Shown here: positions 26,101 through 38,984 of the stretch, piece after piece
How positions within the stretch are numbered: position 1 is the stretch's first letter
Layout of the letters: each line of letters starts with the position of its first letter
Assembly (NCBI GenBank): GCA_019914995.1
Contig: CM034141.1
Location: forward strand, 5,372,001-5,436,000
Reading direction: 5' to 3'
DNA length: 64,000 bases
From: Acanthochlamys bracteata
Lineage: Eukaryota > Streptophyta > Magnoliopsida > Pandanales > Velloziaceae
Notes under the pieces: model-generated
Database searches by the model: none
Seen by the model: the letters and a program-made list of their open reading frames with translations, nothing else
What the model was told of the DNA's origin: nothing
Position numbers and translations under genes: made by a program

Positions 26101-29100
26101 AAACTCATGCTGGCAATGCTAAATGGAGACGAGAGGTTTGTAGAGCCATCTCCGCAATCATTGCAAACTTTGACTTTGGAAACAGTAAAAGATGCTGTGA
26201 TGAGTCAGTTTGTTGCAGACAACATGGAGGTCTGTTATGCATCTTCTCAAATTTTTTATATTACTTGCTGATGATTTTTGCACGGCTCTTATTCTTCTAG
26301 TTTTTAATCTGCGTCTTTGCATTCAGATTTTGAATTGCAATCATCTGTGTCTGAAGGTATATTTAATTCTTCTGCCTGACATAACTTATTCATTTACTCA
26401 GGTCAGCATTGTTGGGGATTTTGCTGAGGATGAGATTGAGTCATGTATTCTTGACTACCTTGGAACTATCAGAGCTGCATCTAGAGATAAATCTAAACAC
26501 TTCATTGAGCCCATTTCATTTCGGCCATTTCCATCTGATCTTCATTCCCAGCAAGTATGAAGCGGCAATCTTGTTAATCCTATTTAACTTTCCTAGTGTT
26601 TATTATTTTTATATTTTCGTTTTGGTTAGATTATTTCAAAGCTCATTTGGGAATATTTGTTTCCCTGCAAGTGTAATCTATATGCTGTGTCAACTGCTTA
26701 TAGCTCTTGACTACTGTTTTCTATTTCATTAAACTTAACAACCACAGTTATGTATAATTTAGCTAGTATTAATTCTCAAGTATTAGCAGTTTTGTTGCTA
26801 GAACTGTTTCAAATATTAATGAAATTCTCAAGTTTGCTTCTGTTGCAGGTTTTTCTGAAGGACACTGATGAAAGAGCATGTGCATATATTGCAGGACCTG
26901 CACCTAATCGCTGGGGATTGACTTTTGACGGAAAAGATTTGTTTGATTCCTTGAATAGCTCAACAAAAGATGGTAAAATGTTGTTTGCATTTCTGAAACA
27001 TCCTTTTTCCTTTTCTTTGCTCCATCTTTCTGTCCTCATCCTTTTCTTGCATTTTCCCCTTTGTTTGCTAGTCTGTTTTTAAGTCAGAGGCAGCTAAAAG
27101 AAAGGAATATATATTTCTCATTGTTTAATGTGAATGGGTACATGCACTGCTGATTTTATGCTTAGATTTGTAAGAACCGGTGCCTTGAGAAATGCATTCA
27201 TACTCAATAACATGATAATGCCAAAGAAATTTAGCAAGCCTTATTTAGTTACTACAGAGTTCTCTATGCAATGGAGTGAATATCAGATGATCTGAAGTTC
27301 AGGATTTTATTGGCCCATTTCTGATTACTAGCTTCACTGACTACCAGTTAAATGTACCACCTTAATATAGTGTGAAAGGATTTTCTAACTATTAATTTAC
27401 ATGTGCTTTCACAACTTGTATTTCTAATGTGCTCTGTATATTTAGTTGGAATTAAAAGTGACATGTTGTATACTAAATGTTTCTAATGGATGGAGAATGT
27501 GACGTCTTCTTTGCAGTTTAATTCTAAATGAGTTTTGGAATGCAGATGAAACAACCATATCAGATGGAAAACTTTCTGTGGAAGGATCTGATGAGAAGGG
27601 TAAACCTGAAAGAAGTGTACGAAGTCATCCGCTGTTCTTTGGCATCACACTGGGTTTGCTTGCTGAGATTGTAAATTCTAGGTATCCTGCTATTACAAAA
27701 TCCTCCTAATAAGTTTTATTTCTAGTATTGTAAAACAAGTAGATATCGTCAAGTTATGCACCTCAAATTTGGTTAGGGGGCTTTGTTCCGGTTTCTTTCA
27801 TCTGACTCTGCAGGTTTCAGTAGAAGGTTTTCCTGTACTCATCTTAGAACCTTTATTTGAACTAAAGACTACTGGCAGTTCACAACCATGCTGTAGCACC
27901 ACTAATATTTTCAGTTTCGAATCAGTATCTTCAAGCAAATAAAAGCTTTCTAGATTTTCAAAATAGGTATAATATTGTAAAAGCCTGATCATGATCATGG
28001 CTAGACAAAGTTAATGAAAGTTGATTTTGACACTACTTGCATGCAGCAGTTAATAATATATCAATTTGGTGTTTCATGTTCGATTGTGTTCAGGCTCTTC
28101 ACGAATGTCAGGGACTCCTTGGGATTAACATATGATGTATCCTTTGAGTTGAGCCTTTTTGATCAATTAAATTTTGGGTGGTATGTGATCTCAGTGACGT
28201 CCACTCCAAGCAAGGTATCTCACCTGAAGATTACATTTGAATCTTTGTACTGTCATTTCTTTAAAATCTTGATACAGTTATGGGCCTTCATTATCATTGG
28301 TAGGTTATCAAGGCTGTAGATGCATGCAAGAACGTGCTTAGAGGCTTAAAGAATAACAAGATTGTACAGAGGGAGCTTGATAGGGTCAGTGGTCTATTCT
28401 TTTCCTTGATGAATGTCTACATATTTTTACTGCTTCTGTTCGTTAAGTTATGAAACTTGAAAATACATAAAATGCTCTCTATCAACAAGTGCCTAGCAAC
28501 TTTCTACTGACCTCGTACTCAGTTTAACATGTAGTGTTGTTGTGATGATCTGTTTTAAAAAATAACTCTTTACCCTGCCGTTTTTTATGAAGAATCTCAT
28601 TTGCCAGTTCTCTACTGATCAACTTGAAAGATAAGCAGCCATGTTGGAATTTAATAGCTTAATGAAAATAGTCAGCAATGTCTGGTCTTGACGTTTGATA
28701 CATTTTTGAATTAAAACGTCGTACTTGTAAGAAACAACACATTTACCATGTATCAGTGAAGTTAAAGTAATTTATTAGGACATGCTTTCAGTTATTTCTT
28801 AATAACTTTTAAGATGCTAGCCTGTAATTCCAAATCCATCCTTTACCAATGAACTTTTTCTGAATCCATCCTTGAAGTGTTGAATAGATCCCCAAGATCT
28901 CAGTGGTATTCTGTTAATTAGTTACCTATTCTTTTCCCATTCTAGTACAAGGTGTGACTTTTAGTTACATCTTTTTGTATACCTAGATAGAGGTTTGTAT
29001 GCTTTCTTGTATTATCTTTTTGATTATAAATCAAGAATGTAGATTAAAGTAACGGCATCCTTGTAAGTAGTTGTAAGTATCTCGGGAGCTACTAACATAA

Positions 29101-31089
29101 AATGTTCTATCCATGCAGGCGAAAAGGACATTGCTGATGAGGCATGAAGCTGAATCCAAGTCAAATGCCTACTGGTTAGGATTGCTTGCTCATTTACAGG
29201 CCCAATCTGTACCAAAAAAGGTAAGCATAAGCTGTGCAGTAAGTTTGCTTATGTAGTCCTGTAGCTGTAAGGAATCTGACAATACTGCTAAAACCATTTT
29301 AATCATAGCATTCTAGTTTCAGGAGACGGCTTGTTGCTACTCACTAAAATGACTAGTAAGTCATAGAGGAGCCCACCATGGCTTATCTGTACGTGAATGT
29401 AGTGCTTTTCCAGCTAGTAGGATGAATTGTCTTCATGTACACAAGCGTGCTTATTGTAAGTGTAGTTATGGCAAGCAATCTCCACAAGCTACTTCTCCAA
29501 TCTCATCAGCTCCACAACTTGGTTAAAATTTTCTAATGTATGAACAAGATCTAGAGATAAATTACTATTTATTGTCTTTAGGACTTATTACATAGAAAAC
29601 CCTAGAGAGTTTACCTGTTAAGATGAAAACCAATAGAGTGGAATTGGGATATGAATGTATTAGAATGTGATTCTAATAGAACTGATATTGCGAAGGATGT
29701 AGGTTATGTTGTCGGTGCGTTTTCATACCCTGTTATCATAAGATTAAGGTGTCTATGAAAATCATCATAAGAATTCACTTTCACTGGCTATTAGTTTTTG
29801 TTATCTCATCTTAAAGTAATGCTTGACAATTATGCAATTCCTTTTCTTTTACTCCGAAGGATATTCATGATTTTATGCCTATTAAATTCAGGATTTATCT
29901 TGCATTAAGGACCTTACTTCGCTGTATGAAGCTGCAACGATTGATGACATATATCTTGCCTATGAGTTTTTAGAAGTGGATGATGCTTCTATGTTTTCTT
30001 GTGTTGGTATAGCTGGTGGCCAGACTGGAGAGGAGATCTCTGGTAAGATAACCATAAATGTTTCAGCTCTTACAAATGCTTTTAAGGATTTTGGTAGTTA
30101 TCAAATATTCATCTCTTTTGGTAGTGTTATATGTAAATTGTGTGGAAAGAGAAATAAACGAAGATTCTTTTCTACCAATAACTACTTAGATTAATATCCG
30201 CTATGCCAAAGACCAAGCTTTCTATGTTTTACAATCCTTTTCTCTGTTCCAGCATAATAGTCGTCAATGCATTAGTGACCCTATCAACTTGTTGCAATAA
30301 GGGTTTGGCTGAGACTTGCTCCTGCTGCTGCCTGTTATATTTGCTACTTTTGACATCTCCTGCTGCATTCTTATGGTAAAAGTTTTCCAGTGTCTAAAGA
30401 TCAGCTAGCAAGGAATGTATTAAGTGCAAGGTATCCATAACTCATTATAATGTGGTTGCATAAAACTGGAAACAGGTTTTGTGCATCTATTAATAGCAAC
30501 AAGCTACACAAAAATAACATCTACTTCTCTGGTGCACTCTATAGATGTTATTGTGTGACCTATATCACTTGAACAAAGTCTGAGGAATGTCAAACCGACT
30601 TTGCAGATTATTAGACTTAGGTTTTGTTATTTGCATTCAGCATGGTGAATAGAGTTGGAAGATATACTACAAGTTGCCTGAATCCATGTTGCCTGAACTC
30701 GTCGTGTTATTTATCAAGTTTAAGTAGGAAGCTAATGCATCGAGCATGCCATGCTTTTTGTTGGACAAATTAATGTTTTAATGCTTCAGGGTTTCTGCTT
30801 CTTAGCATTAGAAACCTTTCTGTACCTGGATGAGCACCGTCTTGTCATTACAAACCTATTGTATTTGCTAAGTTGGATCAAATGCGTTCTCAGTAGTATC
30901 TTTTTCTGTACTGCCTGTCAACTCTTTCTCAATGCCTTTATTTTGCATGATGTTATTATTGTTTATTTCTATGCTCTTGACGCCATCTTAGGTTCTGTTC
31001 TGGTAGATGAAGAGGAAGCAGATGTTGACATTCCAGGGTTCAGTCATATTGGTCGTGGGCTGTCAACAATGACAAGGCCTACGACATGA
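15566..31089 (+). CDS. SPP: Stromal processing peptidase, chloroplastic (M16 zinc metallopeptidase), 24 exons
   Basis: Cleaves transit peptides from proteins imported into the chloroplast stroma. Exons: 15566-15735, 16557-16719, 17304-17545, 18824-19022, 19596-19643, 20694-20801, 20892-21080, 21176-21472, 21850-21951, 22187-22321, 22755-22979, 23107-23310, 23994-24164, 25133-25282, 25449-25586, 26002-26229, 26402-26554, 26849-26972, 27546-27681, 28094-28214, 28304-28384, 29119-29220, 29892-30042, 30992-31089. Phases agree throughout and give 1244 residues, close to the Arabidopsis protein (about 1265). The inverted zinc motif HXXEH is HMIEH at residues 215-219. The tail ends in TMTRPTT as in Arabidopsis SPP. 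The first ~110 residues are Ser/basic-rich and form the predicted transit peptide; exons 1-2 are the least certain. Intron 6 begins with GC instead of GT. A further intron (31185-31293) lies in the 3' UTR. The gene appears intact. Confidence 0.95.
17075..17138. repeat. (CT)n microsatellite in SPP intron 2
   Basis: A pure CT run of about 32 units, followed by interrupted CT/GT sequence to about 17160. It lies upstream of exon 3 in intron 2 and is likely polymorphic in length. Confidence 0.95.
18176..18423. mobile_element. MITE family 1, copy C, in SPP intron 3
   Basis: About 248 bp, left end GGGGGCGTTTGGGAGTGCTT, right end GGAAAGCAATGCCAAACGACCCC. ATG flanks both ends, consistent with a 3-bp target duplication. 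It shares the GCAATAAAAAGATCT and GTAGAATTTTTCTA core with copies A and B. It sits between exons 3 and 4 of SPP and does not disturb any exon. Confidence 0.85.
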
Positions 31090-32173
31090 TGCTTGGCATC
31101 TCGGAGCTGTCCATTATCTTCATTGCAAAGAAAACATTACCAGCAGTTTTGTGTATATCTACCCTTGGTGTGCTTCCATCTACAGGTACACCTTCATGGT
31201 AGCATGTAGTCACATAGTTAGGTATTATTATATTCTATTTATGTTTCGTGCTTGTGTTCAATCTGATGATAGTCAACTTATTTAACAATGCAGGGAACTG
31301 GAGGTAGTGCAGTAGAGAACTGATTTGGGCTATGTATAGACACTAAACAGTAGGTGACCGCTAGCAGGTTGCTAACCAGGATCAAGGATCGGAGGGCCTA
31401 GCCGCATAGATTCTATAATCTTGGGAAATTTCAAGCTCTAATCTTCATAGGAAGCCCTGGTGTAGCTTTTTAATGATTCAAGAAGTACAGCCAGTGTGCT
31501 ACAACATTTTTCCTTCTATATTGATATGCATTCTATTTTATCGATTTGTTATTCCACTGTAGTTTATCATTTGTCCTAATAAAAAAGACGCCATGTTTTC
31601 AACAAAGGCAATATAATCTCATGAGCCATAGTGTTGTTCTGTTGCAGATTTTCTGAAAATCGTGTTGTTTGTTCTTCATGCGGATGCACCTTTCCAAGCG
31701 ACTAGAGTGTACTTGAGCAATTTGTCATCTACTCGATCAAAAATTCTTTTGAGATTGTCGTCCAACTAATAAGAAATTCGTGCTTTGATATTTTGTTACT
31801 GAGCATTTAAGTTCTACATGGAGCTCTTTCTTGTAGGTTTATATCAACTTCTAACCTGCTTGTATTATTGTCTGGCAAAAGTCACCCCTGTAAAGAAGTT
31901 GAAAGAACTGGGAATCTTCATCATAGTTTAAAGGGCTCTCAAAAGGTGAAGTCGTGCTTTTGCTACGATCCTTTTTCTTTCATTATCTATCAAATCTGAA
32001 GGATGTATTTGCCACGATTCTCCACTGGCCTATCAGGTTCTTGACGAGAAGGACGCAATTTCCTCACTCTTTCATTTATCTCAGTCACATGAATATATCC
32101 TGTACCTTTCTTCCCTCATAAGTTAATACCTCTGTATCTTGTTCGTCATTCTCTTCAGCTGCTCTTGTTCAAC
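31090..32173 (+). other. SPP 3' untranslated region and upstream region of NLR1
   Basis: 31090 to about 31600 is the SPP 3' UTR, with an apparent intron at 31185-31293 (CTACAG/GTACAC ... AATGCAG/GGAACTGG) and an AATAAA-like signal near 31578. 31600-32173 is the spacer and leader of NLR1. This whole interval is repeated with divergence at 41.3-42.3 kb and 46.7-47.8 kb. Confidence 0.65.
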
Positions 32174-35100
32174 ATGGAAGTTGCCGGTTGGGTAGTAGCT
32201 CCCGTTGTCTCAAAACTCACAGAAAGCTGCATATCCATCTTACGAAGCCCATACAAGCATTTCACGAATACCAACGACAACCTTGAAAAACTTCGACTCA
32301 TCCTGACTGAGATCTTAGGCATTGTTGCTCAACTGGATCCACACTCTATCGAGAAGATTTGCTGGACGAGTTTGAGTACAGAGTGAAAGAAGCAGAAAAG
32401 AAGAAGAGCAAAAGCACTGTGAGTTATTTGGCCTCATCTTCATCTTATTTTGTGAAACAAATTACTGGTTTCGATAGTCTCCCTAAAAGACTTGCAAATA
32501 TAGTGAACAAGTTAGAAAGAATGAAATCCAGTGCTCTTAACTTGCACCAAATTAATAGCAAAGATACCAGTAGTACTACTGCAGCACAACCATATGGAAC
32601 TGGTTCTCGGAGGATTACAGGGGCTGTTATGGGCAAAGATGTTGAGACTGAGATCTTTGGTCGACAAGTAGAGAAGGAAAACATAGTTCAGCAATTACTG
32701 TATGAGCCAAACGCTGATGACAACAGAACCACTCCTCTTGTCATCTCGATAGTAGGCATTGGAGGCATGGGAAAGACCACCTTAGCTCAGTTGGTGTACA
32801 ATGATGATAGTGTCACTAATTATTTCGACATAAAAGTATGGATCTGTGTATCAAACAATTTTGATGTTATCAAGCTGACAAGGGAGATACTAGAATCTGT
32901 TTGCAAACATGATCCAAAGAGTGAGGATCTTTCAGATATTGCAATGTCGAGAAACGCAATGACAGATGTGATGCCCCGAGAGAACAATCTTACTACCCTC
33001 CAAAACAAGCTGAAAGCCAACTTGGAATCTAAAAAACTTTTACTTGTTTTGGATGATGTATGGGACGATAAAGATGGAACACAACTGGAACAAAGTGAGG
33101 CCTGGAAGAAGCTGTTAGCCCCTTTGAAGCATGCATCAATCATCTGCAAGATCCTAGTGACTACTAGGATTGGTAAGGTAGTACAAATGCTGGATACATC
33201 ACATATTGTTCCTTTAGATGGTCTCAGTAATACCGATATTTGGCTCCTATTGAAACATCATGCACTTGGGAATACGCAACCATCAAATATTTTGCAGCTT
33301 GAAGAAATCGGAAAAGAGATTGCAAATAAGTTAAAAGGGTCACCACTAGCTGCTAGTGTTATAGGCAGTATGTTAAAAGGAAAGTCAGATGTCAATGACT
33401 GGAGAGAACTTTCGAAAAAAGACTTGTCTAGTGAAATCATGCCTATTCTGAAATTGAGTTACATGCACTTGCCAGATCATCTCAAGCAATGCTTTGGTTA
33501 TTGCAGCCTCTTTCCAAAAGATTGGCCATTTGATCCGAAAGATTTAGTTCGACATTGGGTTGCTCATGGTTACGTTCAGTCACAGAACAATGATTCAAAG
33601 GAGATGAAAGAGTTAGGAAGAACGTACTTCAATGATTTGTTGGAGAGGTATTTCTTTCAAGCCATAAGAAAAGATTCCACAGTGACATATGTTATGCATG
33701 ATCTAATACATGATCTTGCTGAATCCGTCTCCCGGGCTGAGTGTTATAGGATTGATGAAAAATGGATACAACCTAAAAATATTGCTCCGGTTCGTCATCT
33801 TTCTATTTTTCTTCATTACGGCAATGACTACGAAAGTTTTTGCAAGATTGTAGCTAAATTGAAGAGTCTGGAGTTGGAGAAGCTTCGCACTTTGATTGTT
33901 TCTTCAGATCGGAGCTTTAAGTCTATTGAAATTGAAGAGTTGATTAGATTATCAAAGAACGTCCGCGTCCTTTCTCTCAACAATATTGAAATGCGAGTCT
34001 CACATAGGTTTGATCATTTATTACACTTACGTTGTCTACAATTGCACCGTGACTATCCCTCTTATGAAGTTGATGATGTTGCAAAAGCCGCATCTCAGTT
34101 ATACCACCTTCAAGCAGTAAGTGTATTGAAAGTTGGGGTAAGTGGGGCTACAACAAAATTCCTTGAGCGGTTAGGCGCACAAACTCTCATAGCACAAGAT
34201 ATTAAAGTGGCACTTCGTGATGTTCCTATGGATCAATTCTTGAGTTGGACGGAAAAGGAATGGTTCCGCAACATACGAGACATTCAATTGCGTGGATCCA
34301 GGACATGGGAGCATCTACCGCCGCTTGGAGATCTGCCTCTCCTAGATCATTTACATATCCTTGACTTGTCTCTAGTAGAGAATATTGGTGAGGAGTTTTA
34401 TGGGAGCAGCCACAACGAGAGGGTGAAGGGCTTTCCGTTACTTGAGACTCTAACTATACGGCACATGTCCAAATTATCAAAATGGTCCTTCGTTGCAAAC
34501 TATCCATTGTTTCCTTGCCTAGGTTCTGTTTATATTGAAGAATGTCCAGAATTAAAATCAGTGGAGGGATTACAATCTCTCGTCTCTCTAAAGAGGTTGA
34601 TTATTCGGAAGTGTCCCAAATTGGAAGACGACGGTGAGTCCACCTTACCCTCCTCATTGGAGTATCTATTAATTAAAGATTGTGGAATCACAGATGGGTG
34701 CCTGTCGAGATGGCTTCAAGGACTCTCCTCTCTTTCTGAACTGAGGATAGATAGTTGTGATCAGTTAACATCCCTTCCTCCCGCAACGGTGCTATACGGA
34801 CTCACAGCACTTCGGGAGTTGGAAATCAATGGAAATGAAAAGCTCACATCTGTCGGGGGTTTACAATCTTTCATCTCTCTGAAGAAGTTGGCGATTTGGA
34901 GGTGTCACAACTTGAAAGACGACGGCGAGTCCACTCTGCCCTCCTCTTTGGAGATTATGCATGTTGGGGTTTGTGGAATAACATATAGGTGCCTGTCGAG
35001 ATGGCTTCAAGGACTCTCCTCTCTTTCTAAACTGGAGATAAGTAGTTGTCATCAGTTAACATCCCTTCCTCCCGCAACGGTGCTACACGGACTCACAGCA

Positions 35101-35866
35101 CTTAGGGAGTTGCAAATCAATGGAAATGAAAAGCTCGCATCTGTCGGGGGTTTACAATCTCTCATCTCACTGAAGAAGTTGGCGATTTGGAGGTGCCACA
35201 ATTTGGAAGACGATGGCCACGCCACCCTGCCCTCCTCGTTGGAAACTCTGAACATTTGGAATTGTGGAATAACAGATGGGTGGCTGTCTAGATGTCTTCG
35301 AAGACTCTTCTCTCTTTCTGAACTGTGGATAAATGGTTGTGATCAGTTAACATACTTTCCTCCGGCAACGGTGCTGCACGGACTAACCGCACTTAAGAAT
35401 TTGCAAATCTCCAAAAATAAAAGGCTTGCATCAATAGAGGGGTTGTACGCTCTCATCTCTCTTAAGACGTTACGAATCCTTGAAAATAGAAGTCTTGCAT
35501 CAATAGAGGGGTTGAATGCTCTCATCGTTATTGAGGATTTGGTCATAAGATTTTGTCACAAATTGAAGACACTATCATCGGAGCGTTTGCCTTCATCGAT
35601 CAAATTTCTTGATATATATGAATGCCATCCCGAGCTGATGAAGCAGACGAAAAAGAAGAGGGGTCCTGAATGGGACAAAATCTCTCACATACCAAGGTAC
35701 GTCATCTCTGTCTCTCTCTCTCTCTCTCTTTCTTGTTTGCTGATTTTTAACTTTAATTCATATCGATTACAAATGTAGGCCTGAAATTGCGTGGCGTATG
35801 GAGAGGTTACCCGCTGAACGTCGTCGTCTCATTTTACGGGTTATTGGCGAATTTCATAGAATGTAA
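32174..35866 (+). pseudogene. NLR1: CC-NBS-LRR (RGA-like) disease-resistance gene with frameshift in the CC domain
   Basis: The ATG at 32174 opens the same N-terminus as NLR2 (MEVAGWVV...) but the frame stops after 70 residues at 32386. Compared with NLR2, 55 bp are missing after about 32355, between short AGAA repeats, removing the EDVID-like DAEDLL region and shifting the frame. From there a second frame is open to the intron donor at 35696/35697. It has P-loop GIGGMGKTT, kinase-2 LLLVLDDVWD, RNBS-B ILVTTR, GSPLA for GLPLA, RNBS-D CFGYCSLFPKD, VMHDL for MHD, then the LRRs. An intron (35697-35778) leads to a last exon ending at 35866. The first ATG in the long frame is at 32521, inside the CC region. 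NLRs are cytoplasmic immune receptors; this one is probably a pseudogene unless an internal start makes a CC-less NB-LRR protein. Confidence 0.85.
34567..35439 (+). repeat. Three tandem 291-bp LRR modules in NLR1
   Basis: The same 97-residue block starts at 34567, 34858 and 35149. Each begins with G-LQS-ISLK and contains TLPSSLE, CGIT, LSRWLQ, and PPATVLHGLTAL. The exact 291-bp spacing preserves the reading frame. Shortened half-units follow to about 35600. Confidence 0.9.
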
Positions 35867-37460
35867 TTGGACTCTGTTGTCGTGCGAATGGGAATTTTAT
35901 TTCTTCACTGTTTGGTGGTTTCATACTTTCATGAAGTTGTTGTAATATTAATTAGTCTACTTTCTTCTGTGAGATAAGTTTGTTGTAATAAAGCGATAGC
36001 AGTACGTTTGGCTTGCCAAAATATATATTCGGCCCTGCTGCATCTTATTTATATAATGTAGTGTTTGGTGTGTCATAAAATTCCTCGCTGGAAACTGGTT
36101 TTATGTTCTGCTGCTTATGTAGTGTAGACATGATGAAATTCCATGCTGGTTGGTGTTTGAACTCTGAGCTTACTTGAAGGATTGAAGCTCACCTTGCATG
36201 TGTTTTTTTGTGATCCCTCCTATCTATTGCAAGATTAACTATATAATTTATCTTCATTTATTGATTTTTATTTATTTCACTTAATTATGTTACCCTCTCC
36301 ACACAACTTTGTTGTTCCAAATTATGCATAACTTATTTGCTGTTTTGTTCATAGAGTTGGTTTATGATTTCGACAACATATACACATAATTTAAGCCACC
36401 AAGCCTACTATCGTCAAGCGCCAGTTTTGTTTAAGTGAAATAAACAATACAGCATCCAACTGCTTTGACTTCAATTTGAAAATTATAAGTATAAAATGCG
36501 TTTCCAGGTTACCATAAAAGCAGCAAACAAGAAAGAGAGAGAGATGCGGTACCGGTTACTTCATTTCAAAGGTTACATCATCTGACTACATTTTATTTCA
36601 TATTTTTAAATAAATATTTTATAATATTTTATTTAAAAATTTAAAAAATATAAAATTTTTTATATTATAATATTTTATTATTATTTATTTTTATTTTTAA
36701 AATAAAAAAATAACATCCCTATTTTAAAATAAAATAAATTATTTTTTGTTTTAAAAAAAATTTATTTCAAAAATACCTCATATCTCATCGCTCATTTTAA
36801 ATATTGTTGGCAAATCTATTTTAATGTAATTGAACTCTATTGCCGTGTCCGTGGTTGGGATTTTATTTTTGAATGTTTGGTAGTTTCATAAATTTGTTGT
36901 AATACTAATCTACTTTTTGCTCTGTGCGATAAGTTTGTTGCAATAAAGAGATACTAGTACGCTTGGGTTGTCAAAACATATATTCGGTATTGCTGTATCT
37001 TATTTGCATAATACAATGTAGTGCTTGGTGTCGCATAAATTTCCAAACTGGAATGAATGAGTAAATACTTTTTCAAGAATACAAGTGGTGATGTGCTGAT
37101 TTCTCACTTCTGAGATCCCTCCACTGCTTTATGCTATTTATTTTGGAAATAAATAAACTGGTTCATGTTTTGCTTATGTAGTGTATGCAATTCCATGCCG
37201 GCGTTTGAACTCTTAACTTACTTGAAAGGATTGAAACTCACCTTCAACGTATTTTTTGTAATCCGTCCTATCTAATTCATGATTAACTATATAAATTTAT
37301 CTTTTATTGATTGATTTTCATATATCTTTGACTTAAATGAACTATCCTCTCCTAAATTTTGCTTTCCAAATTGATGTATAATTTGCTGTTTTATTCATGA
37401 GTTGGTTTATGACTTCAACAACAAAGCTTACTATCGTCATAATTTGCTCTTTTAGGAGCT
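35867..37460. repeat. Two tandem copies of the NLR1 3' flank
   Basis: 35845-36400 and 36800-37440 are diverged copies of one sequence. Both have TGTAATTG.ACTCT, GATAAGTTTGTTG.AATAAAG, ATATTCGG and AGTTGGTTTATGA in the same order. A shorter version follows NLR2 at 45470-45560. Between the copies, 36590-36790 is an instance of the recurring AT-rich element. No coding region. Confidence 0.75.
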
Positions 37461-38365
37461 TAGGGTTATTGCTGAAATAAGTGGTTTATTGTTAAAGATC
37501 GTTTTCCAAAAATTTCATTTCACCAAAAGCACATTATCTTCAAAAGTTTCTCTTTTAAGCAACCCAAAAAAATGTCTTTATTCATCCAAAAATCTTTTCA
37601 CTTATTATAAAAATTATATATAAAATAATTATTATGAAGTACAATTTATTTATGCTTTTTAAAATTGGAAATACTTATAAGCTAGAAAAAGTATAAATAA
37701 TTGAAATATCTTTAGTATATAATAGGTAATATATGTTAAATTTATAAATTTTTCATATATTTTGCTTGAATATATTTTTAAAAGTATATTTAACTTTTAA
37801 ATGCCTTTTTAAGTTAAAAACTAAATACTTGACATTAATTTTTAATTTTTGTAAATTTTTTTCTTATAATTAAAACTTATAATAAATTATAAATGTTTTT
37901 AAAATTAACAATTTATGAAGAATAAGTAATATTTGTAATTAATATTTTGTGAATACCTTCAATCTCTGTTTGGATATTTTAATAGTAATACGATCATAAT
38001 TAACAGAGATTGCTTAGACAATCAGCAATTTTAATTTGTAAAATCTTTTAAGAAGTTTTTTAATTTATAAATTTTTTTATAATTAAGTTTTAATGCAAGC
38101 TTCAGTTGTTGAATAACTTTTTTAAATTCGCAATATAGAAACATAGCATAGCGGAGTTCATAACAAAATCTGCAACAACAATATAGAAAACATATGTGGG
38201 TACAATCACAGAAGTAAATTGAAGACTACTTTAATTAAGCAGTGAAAAGACATATATTCTCATATGAAAAAACCCTACAAGAATTTCGGAAATAAACATT
38301 CACTACTAGCATTTGTCTATCCTGAAATAGTTCATGATTAATTCAGTCAAAAATTTTCTTTACAG

Positions 38366-38480
38366 CTACTTGTTCTTCGCAGGTTTAACTCTTAAAAAGC
38401 AAAGCTTTTCCTTGGCCTTCTGAATCTTCATGACCGTCTTGACAATCTTCTGCTCCTTAACCAAGAAAGCTTGAATGGTC
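38366..38480 (-). pseudogene. RPL34: Ribosomal protein L34 last exon, remnant
   Basis: On the minus strand an AG acceptor (GTGCAG) is followed by an exon encoding TIQAFLVKEQKIVKTVMKIQ, then KAKEKL, and ending in a TAG at 38366. This matches the C-terminus of cytosolic 60S protein L34 (consensus AFLVEEQKIVKKVLKIQKAKEK). The tail differs, with an extra stretch to PAKNK. A possible upstream exon remnant lies near 38728-38780 (minus: TTTCAG/AGAGCC ... GTAAGT). The conserved N-terminal part of L34 is not found, so this is a partial copy. Confidence 0.72.
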
Positions 38481-38984
38481 CTGCACAACAACATATCAAA
38501 AGTTAGAGATTCATATTAGAGAAAATTTAATCTTAGAAAACTATCACAACTGTAAAGGAAGCATTCAAATAGTACGAATATCTACAAAACCTACACAGTA
38601 ATTTTAATCACAATGACCCTGAGTCCTTATTTGTTCCTAGTATTCTTCAAGTATAATGTACGTCCAACATTTTCACTCTATCAGCAAACAACTATAGGGT
38701 AAGATAAATAGCAAGATTCACACTTACAATTTGGACATCAACTGCAGTAGATTGTGAACAATTCCTACATTGGCTCTCTGAAACAACAAAAAAGCGAAAG
38801 AACAAAAAAATTCTTATTTTGATAAATTTTACAACATGGCTCAGCATGAACTGGTCGCCGAACTGGTCGTCTATAATCCTAAAAATAATTTAGAAGGAAA
38901 TCTTTCAATGAGCTCACACATAATAAGCTAATCTATTTAACAACTTAATATCATGATTGTGAACTAATAAAAGAAATCAAACGG

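Noticed and set aside
32820..33149. 109-residue minus-strand ORFs opposite both NLRs (also 42995-43324)
   Set aside because: They are antisense shadows of the conserved NB-ARC coding sequence and appear in both paralogues only because the plus strands are similar.
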